From Thioclava sediminum (GTDB taxonomy: Bacteria > Pseudomonadota > Alphaproteobacteria > Rhodobacterales > Rhodobacteraceae), in the NCBI RefSeq assembly GCF_002020355.1, contig NZ_MPZV01000002.1:186001-250000 (forward strand): a stretch of 64,000 nucleotides of DNA, read 5' to 3'. The position numbers and the translations under genes are program-made. Under the pieces are notes generated by a model. It did no database searches. It was not told the DNA's origin and worked only from the letters and a program-made list of their open reading frames with translations. Shown here piece after piece: positions 57,175 to 64,000 of the stretch (its first letter is position 1; every line of letters starts with the position of its first letter).

Positions 57175-58128
57175 ATGACACAGATGCCCGATGCGAAATC
57201 CCCGCTCAAGATCGGCACCCGCGGCTCGCCGCTGGCGCTGGCGCAGGCCTATGAGACCCGTGACCGGCTGATGGCCGCGCATGGTCTGCCCGAAGACGCT
57301 TTCGAAGTCGTGGTGATCAAGACCACGGGCGACGACCGGGCGATGATCGCGGCGGACAAGCCGCTCAAGGAGATCGGCAACAAGGGCCTGTTCACGAAGG
57401 AAATCGAAGAGGCCATGGTCGATGGCCGCATCGATATCGCCGTGCATTCGATGAAGGACATGCCGACCGAGCAGCCCGAGGGGCTGGTGCTCGATTGCTA
57501 CCTGCCGCGCGAAGACGTGCGCGATGCCTTCGTCAGTCTCGAATACGACTCGATCATGGCCCTGCCCGAAGGCGCGACGGTCGGCACGTCCAGCCTGCGC
57601 CGCCGGGCGCAGCTTGCCCATGTGCGCCCCGATCTGAAACTTGTCGAGTTTCGCGGCAATGTGCAGACCCGGCTGAAGAAGCTGGCGGACGGCGTCGCTG
57701 CGGCGAGCTTCCTCGCCTATGCGGGGCTGCGGCGTCTGGGGATGGAGGACTCGGCGCGCGGGCCCATCGCTCCCGAGGAGATGCTGCCGGCCGTCGCGCA
57801 AGGCGCGATTGGGATCGAACGCCGGATGGCCGATGCCCGCGCCGAGGCGCTTCTCGCGCCGATTCATGATCTGGTGACCGAGCAGCGCCTGCTGGCCGAA
57901 CGCGCCTTCCTCGCGACGCTGGACGGCTCTTGCGAAACGCCGATTGCGGGGCTTGCGCTGATCGAGGGCGACCGGCTCTGGCTGCGCGGCCAGATCCTGC
58001 GTCCCGACGGTTCCGAGGCGCTCGCGGGCGAGCGCTGGGGCAATATCGACGAGGGCGCCGCGATGGGCGAACACCTCGCGCGCGATCTGCTGTCTCAGGC
58101 GGGCGAAGGGTTCTTCGACTGGCGCTGA
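57175..58128 (+). CDS. hemC: Hydroxymethylbilane synthase (porphobilinogen deaminase)
   Basis: A 317-residue enzyme joining four porphobilinogens into hydroxymethylbilane. The cofactor-binding Cys lies in LDGSCETPIAG near residue 248. The N-terminal blocks are KIGTRGSPLALAQA and VHSMKDMPTEQPEGL. I use ATG 57175; an ATG three codons in is also possible. A -35 TTGCAA at 57140-57145 and -10 TATTCC at 57163-57168 (17-bp spacing) would start transcription at about 57175, and there is no clear ribosome site, so it may be leaderless. A small dyad GCTGA-GCAC-TCAGC lies over its stop and that of the convergent gene. Confidence 0.95.
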   Translation: MTQMPDAKSPLKIGTRGSPLALAQAYETRDRLMAAHGLPEDAFEVVVIKTTGDDRAMIAADKPLKEIGNKGLFTKEIEEAMVDGRIDIAVHSMKDMPTEQPEGLVLDCYLPREDVRDAFVSLEYDSIMALPEGATVGTSSLRRRAQLAHVRPDLKLVEFRGNVQTRLKKLADGVAAASFLAYAGLRRLGMEDSARGPIAPEEMLPAVAQGAIGIERRMADARAEALLAPIHDLVTEQRLLAERAFLATLDGSCETPIAGLALIEGDRLWLRGQILRPDGSEALAGERWGNIDEGAAMGEHLARDLLSQAGEGFFDWR

Positions 58129-58132
58129 GCAC

Positions 58133-58693
58133 TCAGCACAGAAGCTGACCGGCGGCGCGGCGCTCCAGCGCCCGCTCCATCTCGGGGATTTCGCCGTCGC
58201 CGAAGCCGCGCAGGGCAAGGCGTTCCAGCGGGCTGATATCGCACCAGAGGTTTTTGAGCACCTTGTCGCGGCGCTTGCGCGGCACATCGGCCAGACGCAT
58301 CTCGTAGATCTCGTCCGCCGCCGCGAGCAGGCGCGGATGCAGAGCCTCCAGAAGCGGCTCGAACGCGGCACGCGCGGACTTGGCATTACGCAACCGCAGG
58401 ATCGCGCCCTCCCCTATCGTCATCGTCTGGATCAGCGTCCAACCGAGCACGTCGGCAGCGCGATGCGGCGGGATCGGGGCGTGACCGCTGAGGCCGTAGG
58501 TCAGGCTCAGAACCCCGCGCTCTTCTTGCGGCATCGCCAGCACCACGCGGGCGCACTCCTGTTCCAGAGCGGTTTCGGCATCTTCCAGACGGCCCAGCCG
58601 CGGGGTCGTCACCTGCGCGGGCGGAACCTCCGCGCGCAGCAGGATATTGCGGATCACATTGTCGAACTTCAGTGCGATATGACGCGAGAGCAT
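58133..58693 (-). CDS. Protein with a sigma-70 region 4-like segment, function unknown
   Basis: A 186-residue protein. Residues about 54-104 (MPQEERGVLSLTYGL, then PPHRAADVLGWTLIQTMTIGEGAILRLRN) follow the pattern of sigma region 4: LPxxERxVLxLxYGL, a helix-turn-helix entry, and a final basic helix. The rest is helical with no recognisable domain, and regions 2 and 3 of sigma are absent. It is not an ordinary sigma factor. It might bind DNA or RNA polymerase, or act in another way. A good ribosome site (AAAAGGAAG) precedes the ATG. It is divergent from an MFS gene and faces hemC. Confidence 0.6.
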   Translation of the reverse strand: MLSRHIALKFDNVIRNILLRAEVPPAQVTTPRLGRLEDAETALEQECARVVLAMPQEERGVLSLTYGLSGHAPIPPHRAADVLGWTLIQTMTIGEGAILRLRNAKSARAAFEPLLEALHPRLLAAADEIYEMRLADVPRKRRDKVLKNLWCDISPLERLALRGFGDGEIPEMERALERRAAGQLLC

Positions 58694-58873
58694 GATGCTT
58701 CCTTTTACATGTACAACCTCTCCCGCCCTGCCTTTTGAACTAGGTTTCCAGCGCAGCCGTTCCCTGCCTGTGGCGGTTTTTCGCCGAGCATTTCGCTAAG
58801 CCTTTGTAGCTCCACGAGTAAGGCTTCGCGGCTGCCTCTTGAACTTGGACGCCCGAAGGCGCAAAGCGGCGAC

Positions 58874-60079
58874 ATGCTACGTCCGATCCGCCTTGTCCTC
58901 TCCGATCCTGCTCTGCGCCTCGCCGCCATTTTGCTGGTGCTGTTCGGCGCCCATGCGGCGACGATGGGGCCCTATGTCTCGGCGCTGGCGATCAAGGTCT
59001 TCGGCCTCTCGGACCGCGCTTATTCGGGCGTGCTGATGGTCGCCTCGGTGCTGTCGGTCTCGGCCTCGGTCGGGCTTGGCATCCTCGCCGATCAGCGCGC
59101 GAACCGCCGGGCCATCGCGCTTGGCACCTCGGCGATGCTGATCGTAGGCTCGGGGCTGGTGCTGGCGGGCGACAACTGGGTGGTCTTCGTGATCGCCAAC
59201 GCGCTGATCTTGCCGCTCTCGGCATCGATCTTCGGCCAGCTCTTCGCACTCTCAAGGCTTGCAGCCTCGACCCACCCCGCAGAGGACCGGCCCGCGATCC
59301 TCTCGACGCTGCGCGCGCTCTTCGCGCTGCCCTGGGTGGTGGTGCTGCCGATCTGGTCGGTGGTCTTCGACCGAGGCGCTGCGATGACCTCGATCTACCC
59401 GGTGACGCTGACGTTGGGGGCTACGATCCTCGCGCTGACCTTCCTGTTCTGGCCGCGCGACGGCGCGACGCGCTGGCCCGACCCGAAATCGGGGCTGACT
59501 TTCCGGCAATCCCTGCACGAGATGGCGAACCTGCCGATCCTCGCCCGCGTCGTGGCGCTTGGGACGATCAACGGGTCGATCATGCTCTATCTCGTCGTGA
59601 TGGGGCTCGTGTTCGAGGCGACGCCCGGTCGTGGGGCCGCCGATACCGCGCTTTACGCAGGGCTCATGGCGGGGCTGGAGGTGCCCTTCATGCTGGCGCT
59701 GCCGCTGGTTCTGGGTCGGATCGAGCGCACGACGATGATCTGGATCGGGGCTGCGCTTTACGCAACCCATCTGGGGCTGCTGCCGCTGCTTGCGCCCACG
59801 CCTTACGTCTGGTTTCTCGCCCTGCCTGGCGCGATCGGCGGCGCGGTCGTGCTGACCCAACCGATGGCCTATCTGCAGGACCTGCTGTCGAACCGGCCCG
59901 GCGCGGGGGCCTCATTGATGGCGCTGCAGAAACTGGCAGGCGACGGGTTCTCGGCGGCCATCTTCGCCATTGGAACGGCTATTGCGGGCTATGAGCTGGC
60001 CGCAGCGGCAGGCGCCCTTCTGGGCGTGGCCGGCGCGGGCGTACTCTGGGCGATGGACCGGCGCGCGGCGCGGTCCTGA
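58874..60079 (+). CDS. MFS transporter
   Basis: A 401-residue membrane protein with about twelve hydrophobic helices in two halves, and the cytoplasmic loop after helix 2 (LADQRANRRAIALG), which fits the MFS motif DxxGRR loosely. It resembles sugar-efflux (SET) transporters in having a long loop near residue 200, but the substrate is unknown. It lies between the region-4-like gene (divergent, 180 bp) and a convergent SDR gene, whose stop is 3 nt away. No strong ribosome site precedes ATG 58874. Confidence 0.85.
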   Translation: MLRPIRLVLSDPALRLAAILLVLFGAHAATMGPYVSALAIKVFGLSDRAYSGVLMVASVLSVSASVGLGILADQRANRRAIALGTSAMLIVGSGLVLAGDNWVVFVIANALILPLSASIFGQLFALSRLAASTHPAEDRPAILSTLRALFALPWVVVLPIWSVVFDRGAAMTSIYPVTLTLGATILALTFLFWPRDGATRWPDPKSGLTFRQSLHEMANLPILARVVALGTINGSIMLYLVVMGLVFEATPGRGAADTALYAGLMAGLEVPFMLALPLVLGRIERTTMIWIGAALYATHLGLLPLLAPTPYVWFLALPGAIGGAVVLTQPMAYLQDLLSNRPGAGASLMALQKLAGDGFSAAIFAIGTAIAGYELAAAAGALLGVAGAGVLWAMDRRAARS

Positions 60080-60082
60080 GCC

Positions 60083-60892
60083 TTAGAAGGCCGGGACCTG
60101 CACGCGGTCGAGAAGGCTGCGCCCGCCATCGACATTGATGATCTGCCCGGTGACGAAGCTCGCCCCCGAAGACGCCAGATACTGCACCGTCTCTGCCAGC
60201 TCCGACGGCGGCGCGATCCGGCCCAGCGGCGTGCCTTCGCAGATCGCCTCTCGCCAGTCGTCGTTTTCCTTCAGCGCATCCTGCAGCGAGCGGCTCATCA
60301 CCGAAGCGAAGCTGACGCCGTTCACCCGGATCCGCTTCGGCGCGAGCGCCACGGCGAGCGAGCGGATCGCCTGATCCTGCGCCGCGCAGGCGATCGAATA
60401 GGCCATCAACTCGGGCTGGGTACGGTTCGAGGCCAGCGTCGAGACGTTGATGATCGAGCCGATCTCGCCTTCGGTCCGACCCTCATCCTCGGCCTGCTTG
60501 ATCATCCGCTTGGCGGTCATCTGACTGACCCGCAGCGCCGATTTCATGTTCTGCGACAGCATCGAATCGAGCACCTCGACGGACGGATCAAGCGGATCGC
60601 AGGGCGCGAAGGTACGCGCACAGTTCACCAGAATGTCGATCCGGTCGAACGCGTCCACGGTGGCCGAGAGCAGGTTCTTCACCGCCAGCTTCTCGCACAG
60701 ATCGCCCGAGAAATAGCGCACCGGCCCTTCGGTCTTGGCCGTGTCGCCCAGTTCGGCGGCAAGCTTCTCTTCATCGATATCGGCAAACATCACCTGCGCG
60801 CCGCGATCGACGAAATGGCGCGCGATGGCCTGACCGATACCGTGGGCTGCGCCCGTGACGATGACGGTCTTGCCGGAAACAGAAAGGGACAT
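60083..60892 (-). CDS. SDR-fold protein with the catalytic lysine replaced by cysteine
   Basis: A 269-residue SDR. The NAD(P)-binding motif TGAAHGIG (about residue 13) and the FADIDEEKL strand end are intact, as are Ser151 and Tyr165. The YxxxK motif is YSIAC (Tyr165, Cys169), so the essential Lys is missing. The Cys codon is TGC, read clearly on the minus strand. It may be inactive, or use another residue, or act as a binding protein. NNAG is VNCART, also altered. It stands alone, with a ribosome site (CGAGGAG) before the ATG. The substrate is unknown. Confidence 0.8.
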   Translation of the reverse strand: MSLSVSGKTVIVTGAAHGIGQAIARHFVDRGAQVMFADIDEEKLAAELGDTAKTEGPVRYFSGDLCEKLAVKNLLSATVDAFDRIDILVNCARTFAPCDPLDPSVEVLDSMLSQNMKSALRVSQMTAKRMIKQAEDEGRTEGEIGSIINVSTLASNRTQPELMAYSIACAAQDQAIRSLAVALAPKRIRVNGVSFASVMSRSLQDALKENDDWREAICEGTPLGRIAPPSELAETVQYLASSGASFVTGQIINVDGGRSLLDRVQVPAF

Positions 60893-60932
60893 TGGGTGTC
60901 TCCTCGTGGATGTTGAGGCAGGTTAGGCGAGC

Positions 60933-62012
60933 TTAGCGCCGCTTGCGAGGGGCAAGGCGGCGTTTCGGCTCGGCTGTGGCGCGCGTGCCCGCCGATTTCC
61001 CCGGGGTCTTCCCGGCGGGGATCGGCTTGGCAGCGCGGATGATACGGAAACGGGTCGAAGGGCCGCTGGGCGGCGTGATCTCTTCAATCTCGTGGAACGC
61101 CGCGGCGAGCGCGTCGGCATAGGGCAGATGGCGGTTCGCCACCATCCAGAGCGTGCCCGACAGCGACAGCATCCCGCGTGCGGCCTGAATGAAGGCCAGA
61201 CCGAGTGCCGGATCGGCCCCGCGCGCTGCCCCGTGGAAAGGCGGGTTCATCACGACGGCCGTGTAGCGCTCTTCCGGCGCATGCCGCGTGGCATCGGCCC
61301 AAAGGAACTGTGCGCGTGGATCGGTGATGTTGCGTTTCGCGCAATCCAGCGCGACCGCGTCCGACTCGACCAGATCGAGCCGTTCGACGCCCTTGCGGGC
61401 GAGGATCTGCGCCGAGAGCCAGCCCCAGCCCGCGCCGAGGTCGGCGACTTTCGACGGTAGGCTATCCGGCAGGCACTCCGCCAGAAGCGCCGAGCCCTCA
61501 TCCACCGCATCCGCGGAGAACACGCCCGGACGGGTCACGAAGCCTTCGACCGGGTGGATGTCCTGAGCCGCCCAGTCGGTCAGCAGGTCGGGGGCTGCGA
61601 AGAACCATGCGATCTTGCCATGGGCCTTTGCGATCGGCGCGGACAGCTCCACCCGTCCCCGCAACTCCTTGAGCAGCGAGTCGATCCCTTCGGTCTTCAC
61701 CCCGTCGATATAGATCGGCCCGCCCGGCGCCACGCGCTGACAGGCTTCGGCAATCAGCGCGCGGGCTTCGGCCTTGGCGCGGGGCGCGAAGATGATCGCG
61801 GCGGCATAGCTGCCCTCGGCAGTCGGCGAGACGCGAACGCCGCGCTGCGCGAGCACGTCATGGTCGGGTTTTTCGGGCTGAATCGCGACGAGGCGATCGA
61901 CCGGAAGACCGCCGAGGTCCAGCGTGCCCACAGGCGCGAACAGCGCGATGTCTCCCTCGGGCGGAAGCGCCTCGGGCATCTCGAGAGCGAGCGAAAGTCG
62001 CGGATGGCTCAT
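60933..62012 (-). CDS. Class I SAM-dependent methyltransferase, RsmC/RlmG-like
   Basis: A 359-residue methyltransferase of the rRNA guanine-N2 type. The N-terminal half is a degenerate, non-catalytic copy (PEGDIALFAPVG; AIIFAPRAKAEARAL), and the C-terminal catalytic half has the SAM loop VADLGAGWGWLSAQ near residue 199 and NPPFH near residue 255. This two-lobe layout is that of RsmC/RlmG. The C-terminal 30 residues are basic (KRRLAPRKRR), suggesting RNA contact. The start at ATG 62012 (MSHPRLSLALE) has AGAGGG upstream. I cannot say which rRNA position it modifies. Confidence 0.87.
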   Translation of the reverse strand: MSHPRLSLALEMPEALPPEGDIALFAPVGTLDLGGLPVDRLVAIQPEKPDHDVLAQRGVRVSPTAEGSYAAAIIFAPRAKAEARALIAEACQRVAPGGPIYIDGVKTEGIDSLLKELRGRVELSAPIAKAHGKIAWFFAAPDLLTDWAAQDIHPVEGFVTRPGVFSADAVDEGSALLAECLPDSLPSKVADLGAGWGWLSAQILARKGVERLDLVESDAVALDCAKRNITDPRAQFLWADATRHAPEERYTAVVMNPPFHGAARGADPALGLAFIQAARGMLSLSGTLWMVANRHLPYADALAAAFHEIEEITPPSGPSTRFRIIRAAKPIPAGKTPGKSAGTRATAEPKRRLAPRKRR

Positions 62013-62091
62013 GCAGGGAACCCTCTGAAAGAAACGAGCCCGCCGAATAGGCGGGCGCGACTGAATTTGCAAGGAACCGCTTGGGCGGCCT

Positions 62092-62418
62092 TTAGTCCTT
62101 CTCCATCGTGCATTGCAGCGGGTGCTGGTGGCGGCGCGCGAAATCCATCACCTGCGCCACCTTCGTCTCGGCCACCTCGAAAGAGAAGACCCCGACCACC
62201 GCAAGGCCCTTCTTGTGCACGGTCAGCATGATCTCGAACGCCTGCGCGTGGTTCAGACCGAAGAACCGCTCGAGGATATGGACGACGAATTCCATCGGCG
62301 TGTAATCGTCGTTCAACAACATGACCTTGTACATCGGCGGGCGCTGCGTCTTCGGCCGTGTCTTGGTCGCGAGGGACGCGTCGTTATCGCTGTCGTCCTG
62401 GTCGTCGTCGGACATCAT
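62092..62418 (-). CDS. clpS: ATP-dependent Clp protease adaptor ClpS
   Basis: A 108-residue adaptor that delivers N-degron substrates to ClpAP. The ClpS domain has [20 protein letters not shown] with the substrate-pocket residues, and [23 protein letters not shown]. The N-terminal 25 residues are acidic and disordered, which fits ClpA engagement. I start at ATG 62418 (MMSDDD), which gives a normal length; an upstream start is possible, since neither has a strong ribosome site. It is divergent from the HAD gene. clpA is not in this window. Confidence 0.92.
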   Translation of the reverse strand: MMSDDDQDDSDNDASLATKTRPKTQRPPMYKVMLLNDDYTPMEFVVHILERFFGLNHAQAFEIMLTVHKKGLAVVGVFSFEVAETKVAQVMDFARRHQHPLQCTMEKD

Positions 62419-62538
62419 GTAAAGAGGCTCGGTCAAGGGCGCTCCGGCATCAGGAATCGTTGAGGGGCTCTGGCGGAATATAGGGTCTTCGTGACATATG
62501 AAAAGTCCTTCGACACCTGTGACGAGAAAGGCGGGACC

Positions 62539-63237
62539 ATGCGGCTCACGGCGATTGGCTTCGATGCGGATGATACGCTTTGGCATAACGAGCGTTTCTT
62601 TCAACTCACGCATGACCACTTTACCGAATTGCTGCGCGACCACGCCGAGCCCGATCATCTGGCAGAGCGGCTGATCGCGGCGGAACGTCGCAACATCGCG
62701 CATTACGGCTTTGGCATCAAAGGCTTCACCCTGTCGATGATCGAAACCGCGATCGAAGTGAGCGAAGGCCGCGTGCCCGCGACGATCCTGTCGGAGATTC
62801 TCGCGGCAGGGCGGGAGATGCTGTCGCACCCGATAGAGTTGCTGCCCCATGCACGCGAAACGATCGAGGCGCTGTCGGACGACTACCGCATCCTTCTGGT
62901 GACGAAGGGCGACCTGATCGACCAGGAGCGCAAGCTGGCGCAGTCAGGCTTGGGCGAGTTGTTCGACGCGGTCGAGATCGTCTCGGACAAGAAGCCCCCG
63001 ATCTACACCGAGATTTTCGCGCGCCATGCCGAAGGGGCGGAGCACGGTCTGATGGCGGGAAATTCGCTGAAATCCGACGTGATCCCGATGATCGAAGCGG
63101 GCGGCTGGGGCGTGCATGTGCCCCATGAATTGACATGGGCTTTCGAGCATGCCGAGCCCCCGATGGATCATCCCCGCTTCGCGGAATTGCCGGACCTCGG
63201 CGCGCTGCCAAATTTCGTCGCGAAAATCACGGACTAA
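62539..63237 (+). CDS. HAD-superfamily hydrolase (YjjG/phosphatase type)
   Basis: A 232-residue HAD phosphatase. Motif I is [11 protein letters not shown] (Asp nucleophile). Motif II is LLVTKGDL near residue 118, and motif III/IV is [10 protein letters not shown] and [20 protein letters not shown]. The helical cap lies between residues about 20-85. The substrate is unknown; nucleotide or small phosphate esters are typical. I start at ATG 62539, with AAGGCGG upstream. It is divergent from clpS. An AT-rich hairpin follows its stop. Confidence 0.88.
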   Translation: MRLTAIGFDADDTLWHNERFFQLTHDHFTELLRDHAEPDHLAERLIAAERRNIAHYGFGIKGFTLSMIETAIEVSEGRVPATILSEILAAGREMLSHPIELLPHARETIEALSDDYRILLVTKGDLIDQERKLAQSGLGELFDAVEIVSDKKPPIYTEIFARHAEGAEHGLMAGNSLKSDVIPMIEAGGWGVHVPHELTWAFEHAEPPMDHPRFAELPDLGALPNFVAKITD

Positions 63238-63261
63238 AATCTTTCTTCTCAGAAAAATTTT
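63236..63261 (+). terminator. AT-rich hairpin at the HAD gene stop
   Basis: AAAATCTTTCT (63236-63246) and AGAAAAATTTT (63251-63261) pair over 11 positions with one mismatch around a TCTC loop. The stop codon TAA overlaps the first base pair region. The T-run at its end suits an intrinsic terminator, though the stem is weak. Confidence 0.5.
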
Positions 63262-63524
63262 GCGAGCGCCGCGCCTTTGCGTCGCGTCACCTGCCGCATG
63301 ACCTCACGCGCGCGCGAGCGGAACCAACCACTGCTAGAGACAACTTCGCGAGAGACCTACCACATATTGCGGTATTGCATGAATGTCGCAGTGAAAGCTC
63401 TTGAAAATAGACAGTTTCCAGCCTGCAACACCCATGCTACGCTTCTCGCTAACAAGCCCCGCAAGCTGGCTCAGATCGGCAACGCAAGAAGGGGCAAATT
63501 TGAGGCAGTGAAATAGGTGAAACC
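63262..63524. other. Spacer before the D,D-carboxypeptidase gene
   Basis: A 263-bp region that must hold the promoter of the next gene. It has a 79-codon open frame (63277-63516) without family resemblance or good ribosome site, which I do not call a gene. I cannot place -35 and -10 boxes with confidence. AGGTGA at 63515-63520 is the ribosome site of the GTG start at 63525. Confidence 0.45.
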
Positions 63525-64000
63525 GTGACCACGCTGATGCGCTGGGTCCGTGATGGGCTATTCGTAATCCTTCTGACACTCATTGCGCCGATCGCTGCGC
63601 AGGCCGCGCCCTACGCGGCGATGGTCATGGACATGCGATCGGGCGAAGTTCTCTACTCCAAGAATGCCGACACGCCGCTGCATCCTGCGTCGCTGACGAA
63701 GATGATGACGCTCTACATCACCTTCCAGGCGATCGAGCATGGCGAGTTCAGCCTCGATTCCATCGTCACCGTGACGAAGCACGCCGCCAGCCAGCCGCCC
63801 TCGCGTCTCGGCCTGCGCCCCGGTCAGAAGATCGCCGTGCGCTACCTGATCCGCGCCGCCGCGATCAAATCCGCCAATGACGCCGCTGCGGCGCTTGGCG
63901 ATTACATCGGCGGCTCGGAAGAAGGTTTCGCCGCGCGGATGAACCGCACCGCCCGGCAGCTGGGCATGAAGAACACCCATTTCGTCAATGCCAACGGCCT
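63525..64000 (+). CDS. D-alanyl-D-alanine carboxypeptidase, N-terminal part (cut by window edge)
   Basis: An open frame running off the end of the window, 158 residues read. The signal peptide (hydrophobic about residues 10-24) ends IAAQAAPYA. The penicillin-binding SxxK is Ser56-Lys59 (ASLTKMMT), and the SxN motif is Ser116-Asn118 (KSANDAAAALG). It is a class C, DacA/DacC-like enzyme that trims pentapeptide side chains of peptidoglycan. I use GTG 63525 because AGGTGA lies 4-9 nt upstream; the ATG four codons later has no ribosome site. The KTG box and the C-terminal domain lie outside. Confidence 0.92.
   Translation, partial: MTTLMRWVRDGLFVILLTLIAPIAAQAAPYAAMVMDMRSGEVLYSKNADTPLHPASLTKMMTLYITFQAIEHGEFSLDSIVTVTKHAASQPPSRLGLRPGQKIAVRYLIRAAAIKSANDAAAALGDYIGGSEEGFAARMNRTARQLGMKNTHFVNANG

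Noticed and set aside
63277-63516. A 79-codon open frame before the carboxypeptidase gene
   Set aside because: No family resemblance, no convincing ribosome site, and it occupies the promoter spacer.

Overview
The window reads as a chromosomal segment of a high-GC alphaproteobacterium of the Rhodobacterales (Rhodobacteraceae/Paracoccaceae). The reasons are the dnaG-rpoD order, short HisG paired with HisZ, a FeS-type CryB-like photolyase with cysteines at the R. sphaeroides CryB positions, a SelD fused to an N-terminal FAD domain, an mreBCD-mrdA-rodA cluster followed by a GhrA-like gene, and a sulfide:quinone reductase with Cys127/159/353. A Thioclava-like genus would fit, but the species cannot be decided from this sequence. 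I see no prophage, IS element, CRISPR array or integrase. This is mostly core chromosome with tightly packed operons, many joined by 4-nt ATGA overlaps.

Layout. 1-2321: rpoD (5' end only) and dnaG on the minus strand. 2698-5794: three Tad/Flp-pilus-type minor pseudopilin genes. 5816-12097: NAD synthetase, a secreted protein of 18 MORN repeats, and a minus-strand operon of two SDR genes and a photolyase. 12146-13967: leuA behind a leucine leader peptide that looks leaderless. 14292-20915: the rod-shape (elongasome) operon plus ghrA. 20979-24261: hisS-hisZ-hisG. 24337-28472: slyX, a small membrane protein and dnaE. 28520-29395: an ArsR/SRPBCC pair with two matching operator-like dyads. 29552-39119: xdhABC joined to a BMP-family ABC importer with an extra small membrane protein, probably a purine uptake and oxidation operon. 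39336-42892: sqr and a large OmpA-like protein with a long disordered region. 42969-43045: tRNA-Met. 43183-47156: selD fusion, mnmH/selU and an L,D-transpeptidase. 47303-50431: a DUF2892-like protein, the copper ATPase copA and a lipoprotein lytic transglycosylase. 50568-54473: a YbbP/YbbA-type ABC transporter divergent from tesA. 54478-58128: a lipoprotein, then hemF, hemE and hemC. 58133-64000: a protein resembling sigma region 4, an MFS transporter, an SDR without its catalytic lysine, an rRNA methyltransferase, clpS, a HAD hydrolase and the start of a D,D-carboxypeptidase.

Themes. Three blocks serve the cell wall (mreBCD-mrdA-rodA, the lytic and L,D-transpeptidase enzymes, dac). Haem genes cluster at 55-58 kb, with an FNR-like box in front of hemF. 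Selenium is used for 2-selenouridine in tRNA (selD and selU). The most interesting non-coding signals are: (i) a short repeat, GGGATATTT-N3-CCAAGAGGAAG with a neighbouring hairpin, found only between convergent genes; (ii) the leucine leader peptide whose promoter puts the transcript start at about its ATG; (iii) twin TTAG-N8-CTAA dyads at the arsR-like gene; (iv) a promoter with a 19-bp spacer at copA.
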